Origin: Alkalibacillus flavidus
GTDB taxonomy: Bacteria; Bacillota; Bacilli; Bacillales; Alkalibacillaceae
NCBI RefSeq assembly: GCF_040545925.1
Contig: NZ_JBEPMX010000001.1
Span: 62,001 to 126,000, forward strand
Length of the DNA stretch: 64,000 nt
Direction of reading: 5' to 3'
Numbering within the stretch: the first letter of the stretch is position 1; each line of letters opens with the position of its first letter. The translations under genes and the position numbers were made by a program. Shown in pieces: positions 33,233-41,981 of the stretch. The notes under the pieces are model-generated. The model did not search any database. It was given only the letters and a program-made list of their open reading frames with translations, and was not told the DNA's origin.

Positions 33233-34165
33233 ATGAAGACGAGAGAAGAACAACGTGAACAAATAGATGACCAAACAGAGGCCCATAATCCCAATCCCTA
33301 TCACCAAGAAGAAGACGTTGAAGCGATATCACCTTGGAAAGATGCTTTAAAGCAATTACGAAAAAGCCCACTTGCGATAACAGGGTTTTCCCTCATTTTG
33401 TTTTTTATCATTTTAGGTTTTGTGGCACCTGTTGTGTCTCCGTATGAATTCGATGGGGATGATCCAGTTAATCGACTACAAAGCCCATCTGCTGATCATT
33501 GGTTAGGAACCGATCACATTGGCCGTGATATATTTACTCGAATCGCTTATGGTGCAAGGATTTCTTTATTGACTGGTTTTACAGCGGTTTCAGGCGCTTT
33601 AGTATTCGGAACGATTCTTGGAATTATTTCGGGGTATTTCGGTCGCTGGGTTGACATGTTAATCTCACGTATTTTTGATATTTTACTTGCTTTCCCAAGT
33701 ATTTTACTTGCCATTGCTGTCGTGGCGATTCTTGGAACTTCACTAACGAACGCATTGATTGCGATTGCGATTATTAACATACCAATATTCGGTCGTCTCG
33801 TTCGTTCGAAAGTGATCAGTTTGCGTGAAGAAGAGTTTATTATGGCAGCTCGAGCCCAAGGGATGAAAAAAGGGCGTATATTATTACATCATATTTTACC
33901 GAACAGTTTAGCGCCTATTATCGTTCAGGCTACACTCGGTTTTGGTACAGCTATTCTTGAAGCGGCAGCGCTCGGATTCCTCGGTTTAGGTGCTCAGCCG
34001 CCGACACCAGAGTGGGGTAAAATGTTATCTGAATCGCGAGACTTCATTCAATTGGCACCGTGGACATTAATCTTCCCAGGTGTGTCGATCATGCTCGTTG
34101 TATTAGGCTTTAACTTAATCGGTGACGGCTTACGTGACGCACTCGATCCGAAGATGAAAAATTAA
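33233..34165 (+). CDS. Peptide ABC transporter permease (OppC/DppC type)
   Basis: A 310-residue permease. The N-terminal cytoplasmic part is long and charged (residues 1-40), then the OppC domain begins with SPLAITGFSLILFFI. Family motifs: LGTDHIGRDIFTRIAYGARISL and the EAA-loop region AARAQGMKKGRILLHHILPNS, ending PEWGKMLSESRDFI. It is the last gene of the transporter operon and is followed by a terminator. Confidence 0.93.
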   Translation: MKTREEQREQIDDQTEAHNPNPYHQEEDVEAISPWKDALKQLRKSPLAITGFSLILFFIILGFVAPVVSPYEFDGDDPVNRLQSPSADHWLGTDHIGRDIFTRIAYGARISLLTGFTAVSGALVFGTILGIISGYFGRWVDMLISRIFDILLAFPSILLAIAVVAILGTSLTNALIAIAIINIPIFGRLVRSKVISLREEEFIMAARAQGMKKGRILLHHILPNSLAPIIVQATLGFGTAILEAAALGFLGLGAQPPTPEWGKMLSESRDFIQLAPWTLIFPGVSIMLVVLGFNLIGDGLRDALDPKMKN

Positions 34166-34178
34166 ATGTATCAAAATG

Positions 34179-34213
34179 ACCTAAAAGGGACTGACTCTCT
34201 TTTAGGTTTTTTC
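34179..34213 (+). terminator. Terminator of the peptide transporter operon
   Basis: ACCTAAAAG (34179-34187) pairs with CTTTTAGGT (34199-34207), followed by six T. Confidence 0.85.
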
Positions 34214-34335
34214 ATTGTTGAGCAGCTGTAATTTCAACAATTTTATTAACGTTCATCGAAATGGTCGAGCCGGCTCATAATATCATGTATACTAAACGTA
34301 AATGATGTTATTATGGACCTTAAGAGGTGAAACCA

Positions 34336-35250
34336 ATGTGGGATAAAATACAAATCTTCGGTTTCAGAGCGATGTGGAACCCTGAGATTATTGCAATAAC
34401 TGTTATATTGATTGTGCTGTTCTACTTATTTACAGGACCGTTAAAACATAAAGCAGGATTAACAGAAGAACCAACACGTGGTCAAAAAGCGTCTGTTTAC
34501 TCGGCCTTGGTGATCTTCTATTTATTAAAAGGCTCGCCGATTTATTTGCTATCACATATCGTATTGATGGCACATATGGCACAAATGGCGGTACTGTATT
34601 TAATCGTTCCTATTTTGATTATAAGAGGCATTCCAGAGCAATGGTGGCAAAAGCTGTTTGACATAACTGGTTTGAAGCACGTACTCAATTTATTTACGCG
34701 GCCTTTAGTCGCTTTAGTCATGTTTAATTTATTATTTTCGTTTTATCATATTCCGATGATTTTAGATTTCACAAAATCGAGTACGCCAGTGCACTGGGCT
34801 GTCACACTATTATTATTAGTGTTTGCTTTATTTATGTGGTGGCCGATTTTCGGTCCGCTCGAGAAGCGTGTCGAACTTAAACCGCTGTTTAAAGTGTTAT
34901 ATATTTTTGGTGCAGGTATTTTGTTAACACCAGCATGTGCGTTAATTATATTTGCTGATACGCCACTATATGCGACGTACTCAGAACCTGACGCCTTTAT
35001 GCAAGCGTTACAATTGTGTGTGCCTGCAGGTGTTTTAGAAGGGATGAATTTAGGTGGGCCACAAGTCTTTTTAGACATGCCACTTGTTTATGACCAACAG
35101 GCAGCAGGTATCATTATGAAAGTGTCGCAAGAATTTATTTATGGTGCTTTATTGGCGCGCATATTTTATGCATGGTATAACAGTGAAAATTATGGAATCG
35201 ACCCACTGCCACAAGATTTAGATCAACAAGCTACAGTAGAGAGAGGATGA
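34336..35250 (+). CDS. ctaG: Cytochrome c oxidase assembly factor CtaG
   Basis: A 304-residue membrane protein with about seven helices. PIYLLSHIVLMAHMAQMAVLY carries the conserved histidines of the caa3_CtaG family, followed by the R-G-I-P-E-Q-W-W motif near residue 96. The family is needed for CuB insertion or caa3 assembly in Bacillus. The ATG at 34336 follows GAGGTGA; the GTG at 34327 lies inside that site. In B. subtilis ctaG is next to ctaF; here a five-gene peptide transporter separates them. Confidence 0.92.
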   Translation: MWDKIQIFGFRAMWNPEIIAITVILIVLFYLFTGPLKHKAGLTEEPTRGQKASVYSALVIFYLLKGSPIYLLSHIVLMAHMAQMAVLYLIVPILIIRGIPEQWWQKLFDITGLKHVLNLFTRPLVALVMFNLLFSFYHIPMILDFTKSSTPVHWAVTLLLLVFALFMWWPIFGPLEKRVELKPLFKVLYIFGAGILLTPACALIIFADTPLYATYSEPDAFMQALQLCVPAGVLEGMNLGGPQVFLDMPLVYDQQAAGIIMKVSQEFIYGALLARIFYAWYNSENYGIDPLPQDLDQQATVERG

Positions 35251-35257
35251 CAATAGA

Positions 35258-35713
35258 ATGCCTTTTTTACCGACAATCAGCACCGTATTTATCGTCATTA
35301 GTGCGATATTAGTCGCAATTGGTTGGACGTTTATTGCTAAGGGGAAAGCAACTGCTCACAGACGGACGATGATTGCGGCTGCGATTTCAGCGTTAACATT
35401 TTTCATTTTGTATGTATCGCGTACGATTTTTCTTGGTAACCAGACATTTGGTGGACCAGAGGATATGCAAATCTATTATACGAGCTTTTTGATTTTCCAT
35501 ATCTTTTTAGCGACAACAGGGGCCGTTTTTGGGTTAATTACGCTTTATTTAGCGTTTAAGCGACGTATTAGTAAGCATCGTAAAATCGGACCTGTAACGG
35601 CGGTTATTTGGTTCTTTACAGCGATCACAGGTGTTATAGTCTACTTATTGTTATACATTTTATATGATGGTGGTCATAGTACGAGTTTATTCCGCGCGAT
35701 ATTCGGTGGCTAA
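35258..35713 (+). CDS. DUF420 membrane protein (YozB/CtaM-like)
   Basis: A 151-residue protein with four helices. MPFLPTISTVFIVISAILVA at the start, AHRRTMIAAAISALTFFILYV and FHIFLATTGAVFG with conserved His residues match DUF420 (YozB). The related staphylococcal CtaM acts in heme-copper oxidase maturation; the position 7 bases after ctaG supports such a role here. In B. subtilis, as I recall, yozB is not beside ctaG. Confidence 0.85.
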   Translation: MPFLPTISTVFIVISAILVAIGWTFIAKGKATAHRRTMIAAAISALTFFILYVSRTIFLGNQTFGGPEDMQIYYTSFLIFHIFLATTGAVFGLITLYLAFKRRISKHRKIGPVTAVIWFFTAITGVIVYLLLYILYDGGHSTSLFRAIFGG

Positions 35714-35721
35714 TTCAAATG

Positions 35722-35760
35722 AAAAGCCGCGTAAACTGATAATCAGTTTACGCGGCTTTT
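35722..35760. terminator. Bidirectional terminator after the DUF420 gene
   Basis: Nineteen-base arms 35722-35740 and 35742-35760 are perfectly complementary, with A4 and T-run ends, between convergent genes. Confidence 0.93.
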
Positions 35761-35767
35761 TTATTAG

Positions 35768-36826
35768 TTAAATCTTAAATTTCCATTTAATAATACCTGC
35801 TTCACGAGCTGAGTTGAAAATAATCACGACGATCGGTCCGATAAAGAAACCGAGAATGCCGATAAGTTGTAACCCAATGTACATTGAAATCAAGGTAGGG
35901 AGAGGTTTTAACCCAATATGATGCCCCATCACTTTCGGTTCGACTGTACGTCTGATGGTAAGTAGTACGACCGCTAGGATCCCAAGTTGTAAGCCCATGA
36001 GTGTGTCACCAGCTAAGAACATGTATATCGACCAAGGTGCCAATATAATGATTGAGCCAATAATAGGGATGAGGTCAACTAACCAAATTAGGATGGACAT
36101 GAGTAAGGCAATTTCTGGTGTAATAAATAGAAGTGCCACAAGGGTCACTGTGAAAATGATTAAACTGACCAAAAATTGCGCTTTGAAAAAACCTAATAAG
36201 ACAAATGCGAGTCGATTATTCATAAACTGAAACTTTTCTCGCGTTTCATCTGTCATTAATTTATACGTTTTTTGTCGTAAATTAGGTAAATCGAGCATGA
36301 ATAAAAATAACGCAATCATGTACACGATGAAACTAATTAAGAAGTCCGGTATGTTGAGAAAGAACTGGGCAATACGGTCAATCTCAATGTAGCCCATAAT
36401 TTGTTGTTCGATTGATTCTAAATGTTGAATAGTTGTCGATTCGACTTCATCGACAAATTGAGTCGGCCATTCTTCTGTAAACGTGTCAATGTTATCTTGT
36501 AAAGAGATCAGCATGTTTTCAACGTCTTTAATATATTCTGGTGCATTTTCTGTTAATTTGACGACTTGACCGATTGTTTTTGTGACGGTATATGTACCAA
36601 TCGTCGCTATAACAGACAAAAAGATAAAAAAGACGATTGTTACAGCTAATGTTCGTTTGAAATTAAAACGTGTCATAAACCAACGAATCGCTGGATTAAG
36701 GATTAATGCGGTTAGCAGTGCTAAAATAAGTGGAACAGAAATGGGTAGTATGAAGTAGCTGACGATAACGGAAATAATTGCGAGAAAGATTAACGTCCAC
36801 TGCTTCCTAGTTATGTTTTTAAACAA
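35768..36826 (-). CDS. AI-2E family transporter / PerM-like permease
   Basis: A 352-residue protein with about eight membrane helices and an extracytoplasmic segment (about 65-155). PTLISMYIGLQLIGILGFFIGPIVVIIF at the C-terminus and ILIWLVDLIPIIGS are signatures of the UPF0118/AI-2E family. Members include putative exporters and Na+/H+ antiporters of this fold in halophiles, so the substrate is open. The start is a TTG with GGAGA 12 bases upstream, so its exact position is uncertain. Confidence 0.85.
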   Translation of the reverse strand: MFKNITRKQWTLIFLAIISVIVSYFILPISVPLILALLTALILNPAIRWFMTRFNFKRTLAVTIVFFIFLSVIATIGTYTVTKTIGQVVKLTENAPEYIKDVENMLISLQDNIDTFTEEWPTQFVDEVESTTIQHLESIEQQIMGYIEIDRIAQFFLNIPDFLISFIVYMIALFLFMLDLPNLRQKTYKLMTDETREKFQFMNNRLAFVLLGFFKAQFLVSLIIFTVTLVALLFITPEIALLMSILIWLVDLIPIIGSIIILAPWSIYMFLAGDTLMGLQLGILAVVLLTIRRTVEPKVMGHHIGLKPLPTLISMYIGLQLIGILGFFIGPIVVIIFNSAREAGIIKWKFKI

Positions 36827-36954
36827 CGTGATAAGTGTCTCCTTTCATATGGTGGTTACCCGTATTATAACACGATAAAATGAATCTAAGGTGCCTATAA
36901 ACTTAAAATTCTGACATTTTAAACCAAAAGGAATTATTTGGAGACCTATGTGAT

Positions 36955-36988
36955 AAAGGTGACCGACACTTAGTCATCGGTCACCTTT
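36955..36988 (-). terminator. Terminator of the YugN-like gene
   Basis: A perfect 12-bp stem (36955-36966 with 36977-36988), 10-base loop, short T-run on the minus strand. Confidence 0.7.
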
Positions 36989-36997
36989 TATAACGCA

Positions 36998-37372
36998 TTA
37001 TGATTGCGCTTCTTCCTTGAATTTTTCTAAGTCTTCTTCGACCTTTTGTAAGACGCGTTCAGCACGCTCCACGACATTGTTAGGGAAATCTTCATCGCCA
37101 TATTCAACACCGTGTGGATAGTAGTGTTTTCCAAGTAATGGTGGTAATAGTTGCATAAGGCCTGTGCCTTTATCAACATCACCTTCTAAGGCCACGCCAC
37201 GTAATCTTAAGTAATACGTAATATTTTTTTCTGGAGAGTTCATTTTTAAATCATATGTGGCACGTTCGTAATCCCATTGTCCAGCAAGTACGAAACCGTT
37301 TTGTTCGAGGACGTGAGTTAACGGCTCTTGCTTTACAACAGTCTCATCAATCGAGAACTTTGTTATTTCCAT
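36998..37372 (-). CDS. YugN-like family protein
   Basis: A 124-residue acidic protein. It has QWDYERATYDLKM (about 34-46), YYLRLRGVALEGDVD and LPPLLGKHYYPHGVEYGDEDF, the conserved pattern of the YugN-like family, whose function is unknown. A helical Glu-rich end follows. The ATG at 37372 was chosen since GAGGTGA lies just upstream. In B. subtilis yugN is elsewhere, so this is a local rearrangement or a paralogue. Confidence 0.82.
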   Translation of the reverse strand: MEITKFSIDETVVKQEPLTHVLEQNGFVLAGQWDYERATYDLKMNSPEKNITYYLRLRGVALEGDVDKGTGLMQLLPPLLGKHYYPHGVEYGDEDFPNNVVERAERVLQKVEEDLEKFKEEAQS

Positions 37373-37555
37373 CTCGTTCACCTCTTCTAAATTCTTCTCG
37401 TCAAATTCATCATATTATGAAATCGGGATTTTATCAATTATTTCTTGCTAATTAATCATGACTTGTAACAATTTTATCAAATCTGTCTTTAAGAATGAAC
37501 TGTCTGCATTCATGAACCGTATAATAATATAAATTATTTCAAAGGAGGCAGATAT

Positions 37556-37912
37556 ATGTCTTCACATCCTTTAACACCAAAAGTCGAACGGTTTAAACAA
37601 TTCGTTGAAAGGCATCCTGACTTGATTGATCTAGTGAGAGAAGGAACATATACGTGGCAAAAGCTTTATTCACTTTGGAAAGAACATGGTGAAACGAGTG
37701 ATGTTTGGAACAAATTAACCGATAAACAAAAGTCATCAACGAATTATAGTGATCACATTCAATCCTTGTTACAAAAATTGGCTGACTTAGACGTTGAACG
37801 GGTTGAACACCAGGTCAATCAAATGATGAAAACATTAGGCCAAGTCGAACAATTAACCAAAGAATTTCAGCGTTTGAAGCAACAAAAACGACCGAAGCGA
37901 TTTCCATGGTAA
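37556..37912 (+). CDS. ylbD: YlbD-like spore coat protein
   Basis: A 118-residue basic and helical protein. HPLTPKVERFKQFVERHPDLI and TWQKLYSLWKEHGE (about 37-50) are the YlbD-family core. B. subtilis YlbD is a spore coat-associated protein. AAAGGAGG lies 6 bases before the ATG. It precedes ylbF and ylbG as in B. subtilis, but ylbE is not found between them. Confidence 0.85.
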   Translation: MSSHPLTPKVERFKQFVERHPDLIDLVREGTYTWQKLYSLWKEHGETSDVWNKLTDKQKSSTNYSDHIQSLLQKLADLDVERVEHQVNQMMKTLGQVEQLTKEFQRLKQQKRPKRFPW

Positions 37913-37968
37913 TCGATATTGGTTTTTCGCGACAGTTTTTGTTATGATGACGATATGGAGGTGTCATC

Positions 37969-38415
37969 ATGTTAGCGGATATGGACGTTATTGACGTATT
38001 AGAACAAGCCGAAAAGCTCGGTGATATGATTAAACAATCAGAAGACTATGAAATATACCAAGAACATAAACAACAATTATATAACGATGCTGAAGCACAA
38101 CGCTTAATGAACAACTTTCAACAAATGAAAGAGGATTATGAGGATGTGCAACGTTTCGGACGATATCATCCCGATTATACGAAGATTATGAAAGAGATCC
38201 GTGAAGTAAAACGTGACCTCGATATGCACGATACAGTGGCTTCGTTTAAACAAACAGAAACACAATTGCAATCATTACTAGATGATGTTTCTGAAGTTGT
38301 TGCCAATGCGGTTAGTCCGAATATTAAAGCGCCACGTGATGGTATCGCGCTGAAGGACACCGGTGATAGTTGCGGCTGTGGTAGCGGTGGTGAATGTGGC
38401 TGCCAGGCATCGTAA
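37969..38415 (+). CDS. ricF: Y-complex subunit RicF (YlbF)
   Basis: A 148-residue protein with a helical YlbF/YmcA domain (EQAEKLGDMIKQSEDYEIYQ at about 11-30). The C-terminal Cys cluster has Cys135, Cys137, Cys143 and Cys145. In B. subtilis RicA, RicF and RicT form a complex with [4Fe-4S] clusters that steers RNase Y mRNA cleavage and influences sporulation, competence and biofilm. The Cys tail seen here is the expected cluster ligand region. GGAGGTG precedes the ATG. Confidence 0.92.
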   Translation: MLADMDVIDVLEQAEKLGDMIKQSEDYEIYQEHKQQLYNDAEAQRLMNNFQQMKEDYEDVQRFGRYHPDYTKIMKEIREVKRDLDMHDTVASFKQTETQLQSLLDDVSEVVANAVSPNIKAPRDGIALKDTGDSCGCGSGGECGCQAS

Positions 38416-38432
38416 AATTGGGGGAATGCTGA

Positions 38433-38720
38433 GTGTTTACGAAACGACGTGGCTTAATTGTGTGGTTTAAACATATTAAACAAGCAAAAAAATTACGCCG
38501 ATTTGGCCATTTAATCTATACATCCAAGCGTCAAAAGTATGCGGTGCTGTATGTTGATCAAGATGATGTCGATGAGGTGAAAGCAGATCTTGAATCACAA
38601 TCATTTGTCACTGCAGTCGATTTATCACATAAGCCAGATATTTCAACAGCTTATCAAGGTATGCTCGAAAAATCGCATGATTTAGATGCTGAGATGGAAA
38701 GCTTTTATCAAAGCGGGTGA
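38433..38720 (+). CDS. ylbG: DUF2129 family protein YlbG
   Basis: A 95-residue protein with RRGLIVWFKHIKQAKKLRRFG (4-24) and YTSKRQKYAVLYVDQDD, characteristic of the UPF0298/YlbG family. Function is unknown. The GTG start has GGGGGAATGC upstream. It lies 17 bases after ricF and probably shares its transcript. The last bases are also the left arm of a terminator. Confidence 0.88.
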   Translation: MFTKRRGLIVWFKHIKQAKKLRRFGHLIYTSKRQKYAVLYVDQDDVDEVKADLESQSFVTAVDLSHKPDISTAYQGMLEKSHDLDAEMESFYQSG

Positions 38721-38746
38721 TGTTTTACACATTCACCCGCTTTTTA
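38711..38746. terminator. Terminator after ylbG, shared with the convergent ylbA-like gene
   Basis: AAGCGGGTGA (38711-38720, includes the ylbG stop) pairs with TCACCCGCTT (38733-38742), followed by T. Confidence 0.82.
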
Positions 38747-39133
38747 TATAGGTGGTAATAAATGATTGAGTCTTAAGACGGCAATTAACTGTTGGAAATA
38801 TAAAGATTCATCGTGGAAATTCGTTGAGGGTTGAACGTCAAATTCGATAATAGGGACGTCGATGCGTTCGCTTACTTGTTGAAAAGCTTGATACCGTTTG
38901 TGGCTCTTGCCTTCAACTGGTTTTGGCATCCCTTCTAAACAAATGTAAATCGGTAAAAAATGTCCTTGTGTCGTAGGTTTCATAATCGCGGCAAATGAAG
39001 TAACATCCTCACCGTTTTTATGTGTATGCAACGCTAATAAATGTTGCACGCGTTCGGGCATCGAATCAATTAACGTCATGAGTTCGTATACATCGCCGTA
39101 GCCTTCACCTAATTTTATAAAATGTTGTGTCAC
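38744..39133 (-). CDS. ylbA: YlbA-like DUF7147 family protein
   Basis: A 129-residue protein starting MTQHFIKLGEGYGDVYELMT, with RVQHLLALHT, YICLEGMPKP and a C-terminal LIAVLRLNHLLPP. I recall this layout (ELGEGY start, RMNHxIPP end) from the Bacillus YlbA family, function unknown. Sequence match is from memory, so the gene symbol is tentative. It is transcribed against ylbG. Confidence 0.65.
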   Translation of the reverse strand: MTQHFIKLGEGYGDVYELMTLIDSMPERVQHLLALHTHKNGEDVTSFAAIMKPTTQGHFLPIYICLEGMPKPVEGKSHKRYQAFQQVSERIDVPIIEFDVQPSTNFHDESLYFQQLIAVLRLNHLLPPI

Positions 39134-39269
39134 GTTTTATTCCTCCATTCATTACATACATAATGTAGCACGGTGAAGGTGTTTTGTGAAATAATAGTAT
39201 CCTCTTGTCGAATTTGATAAAGTAAAGATTGTAGGATAAAAAGACTAAGACCTGTGGGTGATGATGAGC

Positions 39270-40646
39270 ATGCGCGCTCTGTGGAGTATTATTGTTTTTT
39301 TAACGATTACAAGTGTATTATTGGGGGGCTATCACTGGTCGTCGTATCAAGAATCGTCTGCTGATGAGAATCAATCGATGGTGGATGAGACGGTGACGGT
39401 AGAAGAACGGGGACAAGACCTTGTTATTGAGCACCGTTTGGATAAGATTGAAGTAGAATCTGCCAAGCTAAATGTGCCAGATAGCGTTCAAGAATTAACC
39501 TGTTTAGAAGAAGGGTGCGACTACAGTGACAGTCGTCTTACAGTTAACGCAAGTGGCGTTTATACATTGTCGTATGTTGTACCTAAACAGTCTATCGTTT
39601 CGGATGTTATATACATGAGTGACTGGCTTGTGAATATTAATCATGATGCATTAACTGACCAAAAACGAGATATTCGCATTTCATTATCAGCTGAACAAGA
39701 AGGCGCCTGGTATAGTTTAAATACACCTATCTTAAATAGCGAACGTGAAAACATTCATTATTATGAGTGGCAACACCATAATGTTGGAGAACCGCCATTA
39801 ATTAAAGTGAGCCACCCATTTTCTCATACTCAAAGGTTAGACCAATTAACAGTGTTATCAAATCGTTCTGTAGCGTCATCAGACATTCAAATATTAAGAG
39901 ATGTTATTAATCAATCACACAATCAAGTGCTTATTGTAGATGACAGTTTAAATGAAGTGATAACGGACCATTTAGTCGTTGTGCGTCAGCTTGATCAATC
40001 GATCGAATCATTGTTTAGTCGGTTTTTAAAATCGATCTCATCTGACTCAAGTGCTGATGCGGAGGTCATTGATGTTTTAACGGCGTTTTATTATGACAAT
40101 GATAACGAAGATAAAATGGTGCAAGTGTTAAATGACGTGCTAACTGAAGATGAACAGGCGTTATGGTTTCAACAGTTAATGGATTTGGAAACGAACCAGG
40201 GAAATTTAACAGCTATAGCTGATGATTTGTTAAGTCAACTACTAGGTTATGACGTATCATTTTTTACCTATAATCAAAAATCATCAACGTATGTCCCGTT
40301 TTACGGTGACGTCACGAAACAGGTGATGGTTCAAGGTGAGGAATCTGATATTGATTTGAAACAACGTGAAGAGACGATTTATATGGCGATTGACACGTTT
40401 CTAGATAGATTCGATTTATACGGTTTTTCGGTTGATAACCGGAATGAATGGTTCGCAGAATATGATGCTGACCAAATGCGATTTTATATTAATCGTAATG
40501 TGTATACGATTAATGATAGGCGCTATCAAGTGCCGGAAACAGCTTGGTTTCAAGCACAAGGTAAAACGTATATTGAGCTTAGTTTATTAGCTCGTATCTT
40601 TGATCGAACTTACAACCAAAATGACGAACGGATTGAAATAGAATAA
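39270..40646 (+). CDS. Exported protein with a C-terminal stalk-like domain
   Basis: A 458-residue protein with one N-terminal membrane anchor (about 4-22) and a large extracytoplasmic part. The last 90 residues (ETIYMAIDTFLDRFDLYGFS, then NRNVYTINDRRYQVPETAWF and YIELSLLARIFDRT) look like a copper-amine-oxidase-N-type stalk domain, as found in wall-associated proteins. The middle is acidic and I do not recognise it. Several close starts are possible (39261, 39264, 39270); the last has the best spacing from GGTGAT. It sits between ylbG and rsmD, where B. subtilis has no such gene. Confidence 0.7.
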   Translation: MRALWSIIVFLTITSVLLGGYHWSSYQESSADENQSMVDETVTVEERGQDLVIEHRLDKIEVESAKLNVPDSVQELTCLEEGCDYSDSRLTVNASGVYTLSYVVPKQSIVSDVIYMSDWLVNINHDALTDQKRDIRISLSAEQEGAWYSLNTPILNSERENIHYYEWQHHNVGEPPLIKVSHPFSHTQRLDQLTVLSNRSVASSDIQILRDVINQSHNQVLIVDDSLNEVITDHLVVVRQLDQSIESLFSRFLKSISSDSSADAEVIDVLTAFYYDNDNEDKMVQVLNDVLTEDEQALWFQQLMDLETNQGNLTAIADDLLSQLLGYDVSFFTYNQKSSTYVPFYGDVTKQVMVQGEESDIDLKQREETIYMAIDTFLDRFDLYGFSVDNRNEWFAEYDADQMRFYINRNVYTINDRRYQVPETAWFQAQGKTYIELSLLARIFDRTYNQNDERIEIE

Positions 40647-40652
40647 AAAAAT

Positions 40653-40684
40653 GGCTCTTTTTCAAGTCGTCTTGAAAAAGAGCC
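40653..40684 (+). terminator. Terminator-like hairpin after the stalk-domain gene
   Basis: A perfect 14-bp stem (40653-40666 with 40671-40684) and 4-base loop, 6 bases after the stop codon. It lacks a clear T-run downstream. Confidence 0.7.
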
Positions 40685-40928
40685 TCAATCTCTTTGTTCA
40701 AAAAACAAAGAGCACAAAAAGGGAGAGGAGAAACCGGAAGAAGCACTTATGGGGAATGATAAGACTTCTCCGAACGAGAACGGATTCCTCAATACCGTTC
40801 TTAAGCCTCATTATTGCCATAATCGTGAAAGTTATACGTTTTTTAATAAAAATTTATGTGTAACATTGACATTTGTCGTCACTTCTATAAAGATATTAGT
40901 GAGACGAACGAATAAAGTGGGTGATGTC
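40685..40928 (+). other. Unexplained intergenic region with two more hairpins before rsmD
   Basis: CTCTTTGTT (40690-40698) pairs with AACAAAGAG (40704-40712), and AGAACGG (40777-40783) pairs with CCGTTCT (40795-40801). The frame upstream of rsmD is open but lacks a usable ribosome site and codon character. No riboswitch class I know fits. It could be the rsmD leader, with a promoter not identified. Confidence 0.4.
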
Positions 40929-41504
40929 ATGCGCGTAATTGCTGGAGAATTTAAAGGTCGGCCGTTGAAAGCGGTACCGGGAAAAAAGACGAGACCGACG
41001 ACTGATAAAGTTAAAGAAGCTTTATTTCATCGTATTGGCCCTTATTTTGATGGGGGAGACGCGCTTGATTTATTTGCTGGTAGTGGCGGTTTAGGTATTG
41101 AAGCCTTAAGCCGAGGGATGGATCATGTTGTATTTGTCGATCAACAAGGACAAGCGATTAAAACGATACAAGACAATGTTAAAACGTTTTCCCTAAGCGA
41201 TCGTTGTGACATTTTTCGCCAAGATGCTTTTCGTGCTATTAAAGCAGCACATAAACAAGGACGACAATTTGATATGATATTTCTCGATCCACCGTACGGT
41301 CAAGTATCGTTTGATAAATTATTAGCCGCTTTAAGAGACTATAACGTGTTAAGGGATGATGCGCTCATTATTTGTGAGCATCCACCTGAAGAAACACTAC
41401 AAGAAGACATCCAAGGTTATGAATACGTCAGAACGAATACATACAGTCAAACGATCGCCGTGACGACGTATCGTTATAAGAATCAGGAGGAAGATTATGT
41501 ATAA
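40929..41504 (+). CDS. rsmD: 16S rRNA (guanine966-N2)-methyltransferase RsmD
   Basis: A 191-residue SAM-dependent enzyme. MRVIAGEFKGRPLKAVPGKK is the typical start, followed by RPTTDKVKEALF, the SAM-binding DLFAGSGGLGIEALSRG (about 45-61) and the catalytic DPPY in MIFLDPPYG. It methylates G966 of 16S rRNA in the small subunit. The ATG at 40929 is the conserved start; the in-frame extension upstream is not supported. It overlaps coaD by 8 bases, as in most Bacilli. Confidence 0.95.
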   Translation: MRVIAGEFKGRPLKAVPGKKTRPTTDKVKEALFHRIGPYFDGGDALDLFAGSGGLGIEALSRGMDHVVFVDQQGQAIKTIQDNVKTFSLSDRCDIFRQDAFRAIKAAHKQGRQFDMIFLDPPYGQVSFDKLLAALRDYNVLRDDALIICEHPPEETLQEDIQGYEYVRTNTYSQTIAVTTYRYKNQEEDYV

Positions 41505-41976
41505 AACAGCCATCTGCCCAGGAAGTTTTGACCCGATTACAAACGGCCATTTAGATATTATTAGACGTGGTTCAGAAGTGTTTGATCATGTAATCGTTGC
41601 CGTGTTTAACAATCAATCGAAGTCACCATTATTTAGTGTCGATGAACGATTAGCATTGATTAGAGAAGCGACGAAAGATTTAAGTAATGTGTCTGTTGAT
41701 GTAAGTCACGGGTTATTAGTTGATTATGCAAAAGAAAAAGAAGCAACAGCGATTCTGAGAGGATTAAGAGCCGTCAGTGATTTTGAATACGAAATGCAAA
41801 TTACTTCGATGAATCGCCATTTGAATGATAATGTCGAGACGTTGTTTATGATGACGAATAATAAGTATTCATTTTTAAGCTCAAGCATGGTGAAAGAAGC
41901 AGCCCGGTATCAGTCAGATGTATCTGAATTGGTCCCAGAAGTAGTCGAACGAGCATTACAAGAAAAGTATAACTAA
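41497..41976 (+). CDS. coaD: Phosphopantetheine adenylyltransferase
   Basis: A 159-residue hexameric nucleotidyltransferase for the fourth step of CoA synthesis. The TxGH motif is Thr15-Asn-Gly-His18 in GSFDPITNGHLD, and the second motif YSFLSSSMVKE appears near residue 125. AILRGLRAVSDFEYE is also conserved. AGGAGGA is 6 bases upstream. Its terminator lies inside the 3' end of the convergent ylbJ. Confidence 0.96.
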   Translation: MYKTAICPGSFDPITNGHLDIIRRGSEVFDHVIVAVFNNQSKSPLFSVDERLALIREATKDLSNVSVDVSHGLLVDYAKEKEATAILRGLRAVSDFEYEMQITSMNRHLNDNVETLFMMTNNKYSFLSSSMVKEAARYQSDVSELVPEVVERALQEKYN

Positions 41977-41981
41977 TAACA

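Noticed and set aside
40651..40928. A 70-codon frame and an N-terminal extension of rsmD in the intergenic region
   Set aside because: The first is a run of basic residues across hairpin sequence with no ribosome site; the extension precedes the conserved MRVIAGEFKG start of RsmD and lacks coding character.
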